In this document: piece by piece, positions 1-8,454 of the stretch
Position numbering within the stretch: position 1 is the first letter of the stretch
Layout of the letters: every line of letters begins with the position of its first letter
Assembly: GCA_041395725.1 (NCBI GenBank)
Contig: JAWKZW010000001.1
Coordinates: 2,976,001-3,040,000, forward strand
Direction: 5' to 3'
Length of the DNA: 64,000 nucleotides
Source: Gammaproteobacteria bacterium
GTDB lineage: Bacteria > Pseudomonadota > Gammaproteobacteria > Pseudomonadales > Pseudohongiellaceae
Made by a program: the position numbers and the translations under genes
The notes under the pieces: generated by a model
What the model saw: the letters and a program-made list of their open reading frames with translations, nothing else
The model's database searches: none
What the model was told of the DNA's origin: nothing

Positions 1-53
1 AACAGGCGACTGGCGAGGGGCGGGTCACACAGGACTGCTGGCCAGATATGATT

Positions 54-72
54 CGCGGTCTTGCAGACCGCG
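54..72. terminator. GC-rich hairpin, possible terminator
   Basis: A 7-bp perfect stem (CGCGGTC / GACCGCG) with a 5-nt loop lies beyond the 3' end of fnr. There is no clear T-run on either strand. It may end transcription of fnr or of a gene outside the window. No coding region is recognisable in bases 1-130. Confidence 0.3.
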
Positions 73-130
73 TCTCATTCGGAATTGGCGGGTGGCACCG
101 GGCAGGGAAGAGTTGGTGATTTCCAGTCAG

Positions 131-931
131 TTAACTGGAAACAATAGCTTTCATCTTGTCGAAATCAAGAATCTCGATTTCCTTGTTCTTGACTGAAATC
201 ACGCCTTTCTTCTGCAAGCCGGTGAATATGCGGCTGACTGTTTCCAGCGTCAGGCCAAGGTACTCGCCGATGTCACCACGGGTCATGTGCAGCAGAAACT
301 TGTCTGGCGCCAGAGAGACACGGGCGTAGCGGCTTGACAGGCCAAGTAAGAACGAAACAATCCGCTCTTCGGCCGTGTAACTGCTCAGCAGGGTGTGAAT
401 TTGCTGATCCTTGGCAATCTCATTACCCATAATGGCAAAGAAATGATGTTGCAGGTTCGGTAGCTGATGGCTCAATTTCTCAAGCTGGGTAAACGGAATT
501 TCGCAGACTGACGCATGCTCCAGCGCCACAGTGGAGTTAGAGTAGGCTTTGCTGGCGATGCCGTCCATGCCGAGGATTTCGCCTGGCATGAAAAACCCGG
601 TTACCCGGCCCTGGCCGTCAGGGCCCAGGACATAGGACTTAAAGCTGCCGGATCTCACTGCGAAGACTGATCGGAAGGTATCGTTCTGTCGATACAGGTG
701 ATCGCCTTTCTTCATGGGCCTGTTACGCTGGACGATTTCATCTAGCTGGTGTATTTCAGACTTATTCAGGGCAATAGGCAGGCACAGCTCGCTGAGTCGG
801 CAGCTTGCACAGGAAATAGACGGATTATGGGGGCATGGCCTGGCTGTGCCCTTGGTGATAGTGGAGACACGGATCCCTTCAGACCCCTGGTTGGCAACGC
901 TAATACCAGCGTTTTGGCTAGGCGCAGTCAT
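131..931 (-). CDS. fnr: FNR/ANR-type oxygen-sensing transcriptional regulator
   Basis: Global regulator of the oxic/anoxic switch in the Crp/Fnr family. The expected 4Fe-4S ligands are present: C41-x2-C44-x5-C50 near the N terminus and a fourth cysteine at about C143 (in SVCEIPF), matching the E. coli FNR pattern. A cyclic-nucleotide-binding-like barrel fills the middle. The C-terminal helix-turn-helix (TRGDIGEYLGLTLETVSR) keeps the E..SR recognition residues that read TTGAT half sites. Start ATG at 931 was preferred to an upstream in-frame start because GAGGAG lies 7 nt in front of it; the product is 266 aa. FNR-like palindromes occur in front of three transcription units in the next 11 kb, so this regulator probably controls its neighbours. 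Identity is secure; the choice between the names fnr and anr is arbitrary. Confidence 0.95.
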   Translation of the reverse strand: MTAPSQNAGISVANQGSEGIRVSTITKGTARPCPHNPSISCASCRLSELCLPIALNKSEIHQLDEIVQRNRPMKKGDHLYRQNDTFRSVFAVRSGSFKSYVLGPDGQGRVTGFFMPGEILGMDGIASKAYSNSTVALEHASVCEIPFTQLEKLSHQLPNLQHHFFAIMGNEIAKDQQIHTLLSSYTAEERIVSFLLGLSSRYARVSLAPDKFLLHMTRGDIGEYLGLTLETVSRIFTGLQKKGVISVKNKEIEILDFDKMKAIVSS

Positions 932-1037
932 CAGCACTCCTCGATCTGTTGCAGGGCATAGATAGTGCCACCAAATTCTCAAATAAACAATCTCTTAGAA
1001 TAATTGCCCGTTCTGCATTAACATATTCAGTGAGAGA

Positions 1038-1070
1038 CCGGGCGGCTGTTTTTTGACGTAATCCGCCCGG
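1038..1070. other. Hairpin in the fnr/usp divergent region
   Basis: A perfect 8-bp GC stem (CCGGGCGG / CCGCCCGG) encloses a 17-nt T-rich loop. The region 932-1233 between the divergent fnr and usp genes holds this hairpin plus a purine-rich stretch (about 1125-1220) leading to the usp start. I see no full FNR palindrome here; TTGACGTAATCC inside the loop is at best a half site. Confidence 0.4.
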
Positions 1071-1233
1071 TTGCCCGGTCATAGCGGCCCGGCCGGCGAA
1101 GGCAACGGGCAGAACGGGTAAAAAGACAAGCAGGCAAGTAGAAATTCAAATAGAAAAACTAATAGAAAAGCGAATAAAAAGACAAAAAGAAAGACTGAGC
1201 AGCAAGACAAATAGAACAATCAGGGAGTCCTCC

Positions 1234-2142
1234 ATGCTTGAACTGAATAAGATCCTGGTGATTATCGAATCCGGCGCAGAAAAACAACCGGCGCTGGAGC
1301 GGGCCATGGAGTTGGCAAAGTGTGCTGAAGCCGAGCTGGAGCTGTTTGTCAGTGATTACAGCACCTACCTGGAAGACGGCTATTACTTCGATCCGGTACG
1401 TGCCCGGGAGTTGCGACGCGAGCACGGTGAAAAGACCCTGGGTGTATTGGAGCAGTTGGCCGAACCCTTGCGGGAAAATGGCCTGGAGGTGTCCTGCGCG
1501 ACAGCATGGGGTAATCCCCCTTATGAAGAAATCATCCGGCGCGTCGACGAACTCAAACCCGATCTGGTCATTAAAAGCACAAGACACCACGAGCGCCTGA
1601 CAAGGTTGCTGCTCGCCAACGATGACTGGGAGCTGATCCGCTACTGTCCCGCACCCTTGCTGCTGGTGAAAGACGGTAGCTGGGCCGGGCAGCCCAAGTT
1701 TGTTGCGTCTGTCGATCCTGAGCATTCCCATGACAAGCCCGCCGCTCTCGATCACAAGCTGGTGCGTGCGGCGGCAGAGCTGGCAAGAGTCAGCGGCGGT
1801 TCTGTGCATCTGTATCACTCAACCCACCTGCCACCGCTTGCAGGTATGTACCCAATCGAAAGCGACTACCGGGTCGACACAGCTAAAATCAAGGATCTGG
1901 GCGCGCAGCACAATGTCCCTGAAGACCACTGCTACGTGAGCGATGTGGAGATCACTCGTTCCTTGCCCGAGCTGGTCAACCTGATCCAGGCCAGTGTCGT
2001 GGTTATGGGTGCCGTTTCAAGATCCAGGCTGGATCGCATGCTGATAGGTAATACTGCAGAGAAGGTGTTGGATAAGCTGGAGTGTGATGTCCTGGTTATC
2101 AAGCCGGATGACGTGAAGGCCCACGAAACGGTGCTTTTATAG
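1234..2142 (+). CDS. Tandem-domain universal stress protein (UspE-like)
   Basis: Cytoplasmic stress-survival protein of 302 aa with two Usp (Rossmann-like) domains, residues about 5-150 and 160-298. The second domain ends in GAVSRSRLDRMLIGNTAEKVL, the degenerate UspE type of the nucleotide loop; the canonical G-x2-G-x9-G(S/T) ATP motif is incomplete. GGGAG lies about 8 nt before the ATG. It is transcribed divergently from fnr and is one of four tandem Usp proteins in 10 kb. That clustering next to fnr resembles anaerobic-survival Usp clusters of pseudomonads; a role in energy-stress survival is inferred. The biochemical function is not shown by the sequence. Confidence 0.9.
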   Translation: MLELNKILVIIESGAEKQPALERAMELAKCAEAELELFVSDYSTYLEDGYYFDPVRARELRREHGEKTLGVLEQLAEPLRENGLEVSCATAWGNPPYEEIIRRVDELKPDLVIKSTRHHERLTRLLLANDDWELIRYCPAPLLLVKDGSWAGQPKFVASVDPEHSHDKPAALDHKLVRAAAELARVSGGSVHLYHSTHLPPLAGMYPIESDYRVDTAKIKDLGAQHNVPEDHCYVSDVEITRSLPELVNLIQASVVVMGAVSRSRLDRMLIGNTAEKVLDKLECDVLVIKPDDVKAHETVLL

Positions 2143-2196
2143 CGCTTAAAGTGTTATGGAGCCCATCTCCTAAGGGCCTTCAGGGTGCTCTTGTCT

Positions 2197-2220
2197 CTGA
2201 GCCGGGCAAAACAGGCTCAG
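2197..2220 (+). terminator. Hairpin downstream of usp
   Basis: A 7-bp perfect stem (CTGAGCC / GGCTCAG) with a 10-nt loop lies 55 nt after the usp stop. No T-run follows, so rho-independent termination is uncertain. Together with the hairpin at 2274-2307 it is the only structure in the gene-free stretch 2143-2450. Confidence 0.3.
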
Positions 2221-2273
2221 GGGAACTTTAAGAAATCATCGGTGCCTGGGTCATAGTGCTTCTCGGTGTGATC

Positions 2274-2307
2274 AAAAAGGCCGGTCAGCTTCTACTGCTG
2301 GCCGGCC
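2274..2307 (-). terminator. Rho-independent terminator for the leftward usp gene
   Basis: Read on the minus strand, an 11-bp GC-rich stem (GGCCGGTCAGC pairs with GCTGGCCGGCC apart from one mismatch) is followed directly by TTTTT. It is placed to end the single-domain usp gene whose stop codon is at 2451. Confidence 0.65.
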
Positions 2308-2450
2308 TGTGTCAGTTTGAGGTTGTCGTGTTAAAGCCTGTTCTGGCAGGGTTTTTCAACCGGGCTTATGGTTCCTGTTTGTAGTCGCTGTGTTCTTATG
2401 CCGCCTTTTTTCTGTGCGCTCCCCGCCACCAATTCGTTTCAAGCGGCCAG

Positions 2451-2894
2451 CTAGTCGTCGCTGCCAACCCGAACTGTAAGCACATCACAACAGGCGCCAT
2501 GTAGCACTTTATTGGCGGTTGAGCCAAGAAGGATTTTCCACCCGGAGTGTCCGTGGCTGCCTATCACGATAGCGTCGACTTCGAGTTCTGACGCCAGATT
2601 CCGCACCTCTATGGCAGGAGAGCCCAGGAGCGTATGCTGATGCTCTTTGCTTACAGAATTTTTCGCCGCAATTTCCGCCAGGTTGTCGGCGGCAATCGAC
2701 AGGGCTTCCTGTTGCAATTCATTGATGTTGATTGCATAGGCATCCATGCTGTACGCAGCCGCGATGGGTTCTACCACGTGCACCAGATGAATTTTGCCAG
2801 GATCACCCCCGGTTACCTTGAGTGCCGCGTTGATGACTTTCTGCGAATCACTGGACAGGTCAATGGCAACCACAATCTTGTTATATACGCTCAT
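2451..2894 (-). CDS. Single-domain universal stress protein UspA
   Basis: A 147-aa UspA protein. It keeps the ATP-binding signature G-x2-G-x9-G-S-T near the C terminus (GSHGHSGWKILLGST), unlike the tandem Usp proteins nearby, so nucleotide binding is likely. The ATG at 2894 was preferred to an upstream in-frame start because AAGGGAAT lies just ahead of it and the protein then begins with the normal Usp strand (YNKIVVAIDLS). An FNR-type palindrome sits 107-120 bp upstream of the start. A terminator-like hairpin at 2274-2307 fits its 3' end. Function is inferred from the family. Confidence 0.92.
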   Translation of the reverse strand: MSVYNKIVVAIDLSSDSQKVINAALKVTGGDPGKIHLVHVVEPIAAAYSMDAYAININELQQEALSIAADNLAEIAAKNSVSKEHQHTLLGSPAIEVRNLASELEVDAIVIGSHGHSGWKILLGSTANKVLHGACCDVLTVRVGSDD

Positions 2895-3000
2895 AGTTAT
2901 TCCCTTTCTCGTATTGTGCGCCGGGTCAGGAGCCGGTGCGGGGATCTGGGACCGCTGGGTCGTGTTCAGACCATTGAACGACATATGTTCGATTATGCAA

Positions 3001-3014
3001 TTGACCTATGTCAA
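3001..3014 (-). promoter_or_regulatory. FNR-type operator upstream of uspA
   Basis: TTGACCTATGTCAA matches the FNR/ANR consensus TTGA-N6-TCAA. If it acts as a class II site centred at -41.5, transcription would start near 2966, with TTCAAT at 2973-2978 as the -10 element and a leader of about 70 nt to the ATG at 2894. The positions come from the sequence; regulation is inferred. Confidence 0.7.
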
Positions 3015-3060
3015 GCGCCGTGCCGGGCTTCCCTGAATCCGGCCGGTTCACCGCGCTGGC

Positions 3061-4473
3061 TTACAGGTAAGGAGTGAACAACCAGGCGATGGCGTTGCGG
3101 ATCCGGGCAGGCAGAGAGATGGCTTTCAGCTGTTGCCTGGTAAGTCGGCTGGACAACTGGAGTTTCTCCTCGATGTGGCTGGCCAGTAGAGCGTTGAGTG
3201 AGGTATCGAATATCTCCACACCCAGCTCGAAATTGAGGCGCAGGCTGCGGGCATCCAGGTTGGCTGAGCCGATGAGGGAATAGTTCTGGTCGATAATCAG
3301 TGCCTTGGCGTGGGCAAAAGGCGGTGGCTGGAAATAGACCTCGATATCCTTCTCCAGGTAATAGGGCAGTATATTCTGGTTCGCCCAGTGAACAAGAAAG
3401 ATATTGCTCCTGGACGGCAGGATAATCTTGACGTCGACACCCCGGAGCCTGGCACCCACCAGTGCCGCAGCAATGTCAGGGCCGGGCAGGAAATACGGTG
3501 TCATTATCCACACCCGCTGTCGGGCGGTGGATAGAATGCCGACCAGCAGGTCGTTCAGCCGGTCGAGGTATTCATTGGGGCCGTCAAGAACCAGGCGGGT
3601 CCAGATAGGGGCTGTGTCCGGGTTATCATTGGACGGTTGAAACGGCTCAATATCCTTTTTACCGTACGAGTGATACCAGTCGCGCAGAAATGCCCGCTCC
3701 AGTTCGTCAACAATCTTGCCGGTAAACATGAAATGCAGGTCGGTGGCCCGGTGCCGAATACTGGCGTTCCCGGCCAGCTGCCGCTCGCCGATATTCTGCC
3801 CCCCGGTGAAAGCTACCTTGCCGTCGACTACCAGAATTTTGCGGTGATTACGCATATTGATATGCAGGGCCGGTGGTACCAGGGTGATCGGATTGAACCG
3901 CCCGAATTTCAACTGGTTCTTTTTCAGCAGGCTGCCGATCCGGGCTCGGGGGAAGCCCATTAATTCTCCCAGGGCGTCGACAATTATCCTGACATTGACG
4001 CCCCGGTCACGGGCCCTGCAGAGCGCGTCTATGAACTGCGCTCCGACACTGTCGTTGTCAAAAATATAGCTGGAAAGGTGGATCTGCAGTTCGGCAGCTT
4101 CAATCGCCTGCAACATCCGGGGGAAAAGTTGCTCGCCATTCTCCAGCAGAGTGACGGAGCTTGCGGCACGTAATCCTTTGCCGGTGACTCTCTCGCCGAC
4201 AGTAGACATTGGTCGCAGATCAACATTGGCCGGATCGAGAATGCTCGGTGACTCGTCAGTTTCGAGACGGGCAAGGTAGGCGCGGTGGGCCCGCTGATTG
4301 ACTCGATTGATGCCGAACAGCAGGTAGGTGAGCGGGCCGGCGACCGGCAGCACCAGGCAGAACCCGATCCAGCCGAAAGCGGACTTGGAATCCCGCTTGG
4401 TTAGCAGGGCGTGTAAGGCGGCAGAAAAACCGGTCAGTACCACCAACGTTGAAATAAGTAGTGCCGTGTTCAA
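3061..4473 (-). CDS. cls: Cardiolipin synthase (phospholipase D family)
   Basis: Inner-membrane enzyme that condenses two phosphatidylglycerol molecules into cardiolipin and glycerol. The 470-aa protein has two N-terminal membrane segments (about 4-24 and 33-53), as in ClsA. It has two HxKx4D catalytic motifs: HRKILVVD near residue 210 and HAKALIID near residue 390. Translation appears to start at TTG (4473) with GAGGA 5 nt ahead; no better ATG is nearby. It lies 52 bp downstream of an EEP-family gene on the same strand, the same pairing as ybhP-clsB in E. coli, so the two are probably co-transcribed. Confidence 0.93.
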   Translation of the reverse strand: MNTALLISTLVVLTGFSAALHALLTKRDSKSAFGWIGFCLVLPVAGPLTYLLFGINRVNQRAHRAYLARLETDESPSILDPANVDLRPMSTVGERVTGKGLRAASSVTLLENGEQLFPRMLQAIEAAELQIHLSSYIFDNDSVGAQFIDALCRARDRGVNVRIIVDALGELMGFPRARIGSLLKKNQLKFGRFNPITLVPPALHINMRNHRKILVVDGKVAFTGGQNIGERQLAGNASIRHRATDLHFMFTGKIVDELERAFLRDWYHSYGKKDIEPFQPSNDNPDTAPIWTRLVLDGPNEYLDRLNDLLVGILSTARQRVWIMTPYFLPGPDIAAALVGARLRGVDVKIILPSRSNIFLVHWANQNILPYYLEKDIEVYFQPPPFAHAKALIIDQNYSLIGSANLDARSLRLNFELGVEIFDTSLNALLASHIEEKLQLSSRLTRQQLKAISLPARIRNAIAWLFTPYL

Positions 4474-4525
4474 TTCGTCCTCGCAGGGGGCTGTGCGGCG
4501 ACGGCAGCTGGCAGGGCAGCGGCAG

Positions 4526-5269
4526 TCAGTGTCGTAGACTCAGCCTCGCAATCAAGGCGCAATGATCAGAGATCCTGCGCCACTGTGGACTGCTCATCAC
4601 GTCACAGGATCGCACTTGAAAGCCCCGCAGGTAAATTCTGTCCATCGGCAGGAGGGGGCGAAAGGAGGGGAAGGTCCTTGCCATACGTTTGTTGAATTTC
4701 TGATGCGCGTCCTGCAGGTGCAGTTCCCCGACCAGCAGATTGTGTATGCTTTTGCGCCAGTCATTGAAGTCGCCAGCCAGAATAAGAGGAGCATCCGGTG
4801 GAATCCTGTCCGAGATATAATCAATCAGCTTGCGTGCCTGCGCCCTCCGTTCGCTTTCAAACAGTCCGAAGTGGATACACAGCAGATGAATGTCGTTGGA
4901 TGTTACCCCATGGAGTATACCCCGCTGGGAGAAACTGAGCAGCGACACATCCAGGTTGTGCCAGGACTTGAACGGCACTTCACTGAGGATGGCATTACCA
5001 TGATGGCCCTGCTGGTAAATCGCATTTTTGCCATAGGCATGGTGTGACCAGACCGAGTCGGCCAGGTATTCCAGCTGGTTTTCCTGCGGCCAGCCAGGAA
5101 CCTTGCTGGCCAGATGTCGATGCTCACCCACCACTTCCTGCAGAAAGACCACGCTTGCCTTGCTGTCGCGCAGACAATTGCGTATGTTTTCAAGGGTGAA
5201 CTTCCGTTGCCCGGTGGAAAACCCCTTATGGATGTTAAGGGTAAGTACGTTAAAGTCGGTCGGCGTCAT
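4526..5269 (-). CDS. Endonuclease/exonuclease/phosphatase family protein (YbhP-like)
   Basis: A 247-aa metal-dependent phosphodiesterase fold of the EEP superfamily. Family motifs are visible in order: LTLNIHKG near the N terminus, LQEV, then GDFNDWR near residue 166 and SDHCAL near the C terminus (the catalytic Asp-His pair). Substrate is unknown; members of this superfamily cut nucleic acids, inositol phosphates or sphingomyelin. Its position directly upstream of cardiolipin synthase suggests a role in phospholipid turnover, but this is inference. No signal peptide is seen. Confidence 0.85.
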   Translation of the reverse strand: MTPTDFNVLTLNIHKGFSTGQRKFTLENIRNCLRDSKASVVFLQEVVGEHRHLASKVPGWPQENQLEYLADSVWSHHAYGKNAIYQQGHHGNAILSEVPFKSWHNLDVSLLSFSQRGILHGVTSNDIHLLCIHFGLFESERRAQARKLIDYISDRIPPDAPLILAGDFNDWRKSIHNLLVGELHLQDAHQKFNKRMARTFPSFRPLLPMDRIYLRGFQVRSCDVMSSPQWRRISDHCALIARLSLRH

Positions 5270-5302
5270 ACTGCCAGTGTGTTCTTCGGGAGTCGGTCCG
5301 TG

Positions 5303-5316
5303 TTGAGCTGGGTCAA
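5303..5316 (+). promoter_or_regulatory. FNR-type operator upstream of the dksA-like gene
   Basis: TTGAGCTGGGTCAA fits TTGA-N6-TCAA. A class II site centred at -41.5 would place the start of transcription near 5351, with TAGATT at 5339-5344 in -10 position and a 32-nt leader to the ATG at 5383. The spacing is good, which makes this the most convincing of the three FNR sites. Confidence 0.72.
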
Positions 5317-5382
5317 CCTGTATGATAGGTGTTTGAATTAGATTATAAAACCGGCATTTGGCCCAAGCAGGAGAATTAGTTC

Positions 5383-5715
5383 ATGAATACGGATCTGGTA
5401 AAAGCAAGTCTGTTGGAAAAGAAGGCCGAGATAGAGTCCCGGCTGCAACGTACTCACAAGCACCTCTTTGAAAAAGAGGAACCTGTCAGCGCCAATTTCA
5501 ATGAGCAGATCAAAGAAACAGAGAACGACGAACTGGTCCGAGCGCTGGACCTGGAGGGGCGTGAAGAGCTGAGACAGATAAATAAAGCCTTGCAGAGGCT
5601 TGAGCAGGGCGAATACAGTGTCTGTTCAGGGTGTGGCGCAGATATCGGGGAAGCACGTTTACTGGCAATCCCCTATGCGGATCTGTGTATTGAATGCGCC
5701 AGCGCGGCAGATTGA
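5383..5715 (+). CDS. Short DksA/TraR-family zinc-finger protein
   Basis: A 110-aa protein related to DksA, which binds the RNA polymerase secondary channel and modifies initiation, often with ppGpp. The N-terminal half is a charged coiled coil. The C-terminal half has a four-cysteine zinc finger: CSGCG, then CIECA 21 residues later. It is shorter than housekeeping DksA (about 150 aa), closer to TraR/YbiI-type paralogues, so I give no symbol. GGAG precedes the ATG. The FNR-type box in its promoter suggests it is made under low oxygen. A tandem usp gene follows 148 bp downstream and may be co-transcribed. Confidence 0.88.
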   Translation: MNTDLVKASLLEKKAEIESRLQRTHKHLFEKEEPVSANFNEQIKETENDELVRALDLEGREELRQINKALQRLEQGEYSVCSGCGADIGEARLLAIPYADLCIECASAAD

Positions 5716-5863
5716 TTGCGGAAAGGCCTTGAAGCGCGCAGGACATTAACGTGGAACAGGGAACCACTGATTGACTACCGCAACGCCCTGGCTCTCCGAC
5801 AAGGGCGCTGCAGAACACAGTCAGGTTTCCCGAGACTGGTAATTCGAACTGGGAGAATCAGGC

Positions 5864-6772
5864 ATGCAGTCTTACAACAACATACTGGTAGTGCTCGATA
5901 ATTACGAGGAGCTGCCGGAGGATGGCGATGCGCTCCCCGTCGAGGTGAGCAAGGCACTGCGGTTCGTTACAGACAAGCAGGACGCTAAAATATTTCTGCT
6001 GATCTGTGGCTACGAAAAATTTTTACATGACAGCTATTACAGTTTTGGCGATGAGTTGAAGGTACTCCGGGAAGAGCATTGTAAGCGCCTGGAGGAAACC
6101 CTGGGCCGTGTCGCCTCCCGCGTTGAAGCGCAGGGATACAGTGTGCATTCGGAGCTGGTGTGGGCGTTTCCACGTTATGAGCAGATTGCCAGAAAATCCA
6201 TCGAGTATGCCGCCGACCTGGTAGTTCAGCACACGCGGCCCTATTCCAAGCTGGCCCGTGCGTTCTTGAGCAATGACAGCTGGCAGCTGGTGCGTTACTG
6301 TCCCAAACCGTTACTGTTGTTAAAGGACCGGCCCTGGAAGCAGAACCCGGTCATACTGGCTGCGGTGGATCCGATGCACGGACATCACAAACCTCTGCGA
6401 CTGGATCATAAAATCGTCAGTACCGCTGTCAGCGTCGGTGCCCAGCTGGGTGGCACGGTTCACGTACTCCACGCCTACGCCGAGGTCGGCAGACCCTTCG
6501 CGTTGCCGGATAAGGTCATCAGGGCGCATGGCCAGGTTTTCGAAGAGTTGCTGGCCGATTTCTCTCTGGCGGGGGAAAACTGCCACCTGGTCGACGAATC
6601 TCCGGTATTTGCCCTGCAGAACTACGAAGAGAAGCTGGGGAGCGATGTTATCGTAATGGGTGCACTCTCACGTTCACGCCTGGCAGATGCGTTGATAGGC
6701 AATACGGCAGAGCAAGTACTGGATTATCTGGAATCCGATGTCCTGATTGTGAAGCCTCAATCTATCTCCTGA
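5864..6772 (+). CDS. Tandem-domain universal stress protein (UspE-like)
   Basis: A 302-aa two-domain Usp, close in layout to the protein at 1234-2142. The second domain ends in GALSRSRLADALIGNTAEQVL, the UspE-type loop without the full ATP signature. GGGAG lies about 9 nt before the ATG. It follows the DksA-like gene on the same strand with no clear terminator between, so both may depend on the FNR box at 5303. Stress-survival role inferred from family and setting. Confidence 0.9.
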   Translation: MQSYNNILVVLDNYEELPEDGDALPVEVSKALRFVTDKQDAKIFLLICGYEKFLHDSYYSFGDELKVLREEHCKRLEETLGRVASRVEAQGYSVHSELVWAFPRYEQIARKSIEYAADLVVQHTRPYSKLARAFLSNDSWQLVRYCPKPLLLLKDRPWKQNPVILAAVDPMHGHHKPLRLDHKIVSTAVSVGAQLGGTVHVLHAYAEVGRPFALPDKVIRAHGQVFEELLADFSLAGENCHLVDESPVFALQNYEEKLGSDVIVMGALSRSRLADALIGNTAEQVLDYLESDVLIVKPQSIS

Positions 6773-6856
6773 CCCTGCAGCCACCTTGAATCAACCGGTC
6801 GTTGGTTCTCTGCAGCCTGATTTCAAGCCAGGTTCTTTACCACAAAAGGGGTAACT

Positions 6857-7444
6857 ATGAACGCGCGAATGCAAGAGCTGCTGGAGAAGCTGGACCGGCT
6901 GGAGGAGGAAATAAGAAGGGAGGTTCGTGAGCAGGGAGAGCAGTTCCAATACCAGCTGGAAGGAACGCGGGTCCGGTTCGACCAGGCTGTAAAAGATGCC
7001 CATGTGAAAGTCAAAACCGGCCTGCTGACCTGGTTCAGGTCAGCTTCCATCCGAAATGTGCTGTCGGCACCGTTTATTTACGCGATGATTTTCCCTGTCG
7101 CGGCCCTCGACCTGGCAATAACGCTGTACCAGATTGTTTGCTTTCGTCTTTACCAGGTGCCACGGGTTCGACGATCGGATTACATCATCATCGATCGTCA
7201 CTACCTCTCCTATCTGAATGCCATTGAAAAAATCAACTGTGTGTACTGTGGGTACGCGAATGGCGTCCTTGCTTATGCCCGGGAGGTGACCTCTCGCACC
7301 GAACAGTACTGGTGCCCGATAAAGCATGCAAGAAATCTGTCCGGCGCGCATTCGCGTTACGCAAAGTTCCTGGATTACGGCGATGAGCGGGACATCGAGG
7401 CCAGAGTGTTGACGCTGCGGGACGAAGTCCGTTCAGAGAGTTAG
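6857..7444 (+). CDS. Conserved protein with coiled coil, membrane segment and cysteine pairs
   Basis: A 195-aa protein I do not recognise by function. Residues 1-50 are strongly charged and predicted coiled coil. Residues about 68-100 are hydrophobic (one long or two short membrane segments). The C-terminal part has YIIIDRHYLSYLNAIEK followed by CVYCGYANG and, about 30 residues later, a further Cys in YWCPIKHARN, which could bind metal or a cofactor together with nearby His. The start is supported by AAAGGGG 6 nt before the ATG. It lies in the usp cluster, 84 bp after a usp stop, and is followed by a strong convergent hairpin. Confidence 0.75.
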   Translation: MNARMQELLEKLDRLEEEIRREVREQGEQFQYQLEGTRVRFDQAVKDAHVKVKTGLLTWFRSASIRNVLSAPFIYAMIFPVAALDLAITLYQIVCFRLYQVPRVRRSDYIIIDRHYLSYLNAIEKINCVYCGYANGVLAYAREVTSRTEQYWCPIKHARNLSGAHSRYAKFLDYGDERDIEARVLTLRDEVRSES

Positions 7445-7451
7445 GGCGCCT

Positions 7452-7489
7452 CTGACTAACTGTCGCAGAGCACCGCGGCAGTTGGTCAG
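7452..7489. terminator. Convergent hairpin terminator
   Basis: An 11-bp stem (CTGACTAACTG / CAGTTGGTCAG, one G-U pair) with a 16-nt loop sits exactly between two converging genes (stops at 7444 and 7526). No strong T-run on either side, but position and strength suggest a bidirectional terminator. Confidence 0.5.
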
Positions 7490-7525
7490 GGGGTCCTGGG
7501 AAGACTGTTGGTCTCTGCCAGAAGT

Positions 7526-8362
7526 TCAGAGTTCCGTGCCACAGCGCTTGCAGTATCTGGCATCGGCTTCATGCCGGGAGAGATTGCAGTTGATGCAGGC
7601 TTTCTGAATGTCCTGCCGGGCGAAGTCCTGCCGTTGAACTTCGTTCATTATTTCCACGCCGACTATTCCGGTGGGTACTGCGATAATGGCGTATCCGCAA
7701 ATCATTGCCAGACCCGCGATCAGCTGGCCGAATGGGGTGTGTGGCGAGATATCCCCGTAGCCGACAGTGGTCACGGTTACGATAGCCCAGTACATGCTTT
7801 TGGGGATGCTGGTGAATCCGTTTTGCGGTCCTTCTATGACGAACATTAACGTGCCAAATACAACAATAAGTGTCAAAACACTGAACAGAAAAACGAAGAT
7901 TTTGCGCCGCGCATGCACCAGTGCCCGAAACAGCACATTGGCCTCGCCTATGTACCTGAACAGCTTAAGGATTCGAAAAATTCTTAAAACCCGCAGTATG
8001 CGAACCACGATCAGATAGACTGTTTGCGGAAAAAGGAAGGCAATATAGGTTGGCAGAATCGAGAGCAGATCGATCAGTCCATAAAAACTGAATATGTAGC
8101 CTCGTGGATGCGGTGAGGAATAGATGCGCAGGGCGTATTCGATGGTGAACGCGAGGGTAAAGAACAATTCCAGCGCGGCGAGCAACTGGCCGTATTGCAG
8201 GTGGAAAGTGCTGACAGAATCAAGCACGACGGCAACCACGCTGGCCATGATCATGACTATAAGTGCCAGATCGAACAGCCTGCCGGCCTTGGACTCGTAA
8301 CCGAAAATCACATCGTAGATGATTGCTTTCAGTCCCGAACTATCAGTGTTTTCAGCGTTCAT
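7526..8362 (-). CDS. Voltage-gated potassium-channel-like ion transporter with C-terminal zinc ribbon
   Basis: Inner-membrane channel subunit with six membrane segments. The S4-like helix carries repeated arginines (VVRILRVLRIFRILKLFRYI). The pore loop has the K+ selectivity filter (TVTTVGYGDISP). A cysteine-rich tail, CINCNLSRHEADARYCKRCG, has two CxxC pairs and probably binds zinc. An upstream GTG (8437) would add 25 residues without a ribosome site, so I chose ATG 8362 (278 aa), giving a short cytoplasmic N terminus as usual in the family. Gating ligand is unknown. It points towards the usp cluster and may serve ion homeostasis under stress. Confidence 0.88.
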   Translation of the reverse strand: MNAENTDSSGLKAIIYDVIFGYESKAGRLFDLALIVMIMASVVAVVLDSVSTFHLQYGQLLAALELFFTLAFTIEYALRIYSSPHPRGYIFSFYGLIDLLSILPTYIAFLFPQTVYLIVVRILRVLRIFRILKLFRYIGEANVLFRALVHARRKIFVFLFSVLTLIVVFGTLMFVIEGPQNGFTSIPKSMYWAIVTVTTVGYGDISPHTPFGQLIAGLAMICGYAIIAVPTGIVGVEIMNEVQRQDFARQDIQKACINCNLSRHEADARYCKRCGTEL

Positions 8363-8454
8363 GCTTTGTCCGTGTGAACTGACGTCGGTATTCCGTCCCC
8401 GAGGTAATCGATGGGATTTCCGCAATCGAAGCACCACTGTTCGGGTAAATAGAA

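Noticed and set aside
1055..1066. TTGACGTAATCC as an FNR site upstream of fnr/usp
   Set aside because: Only the left half fits TTGA; the right half lacks TCAA.
7508..7849. Plus-strand frame opposite the channel gene
   Set aside because: It is the antisense of the channel gene and has no family features.
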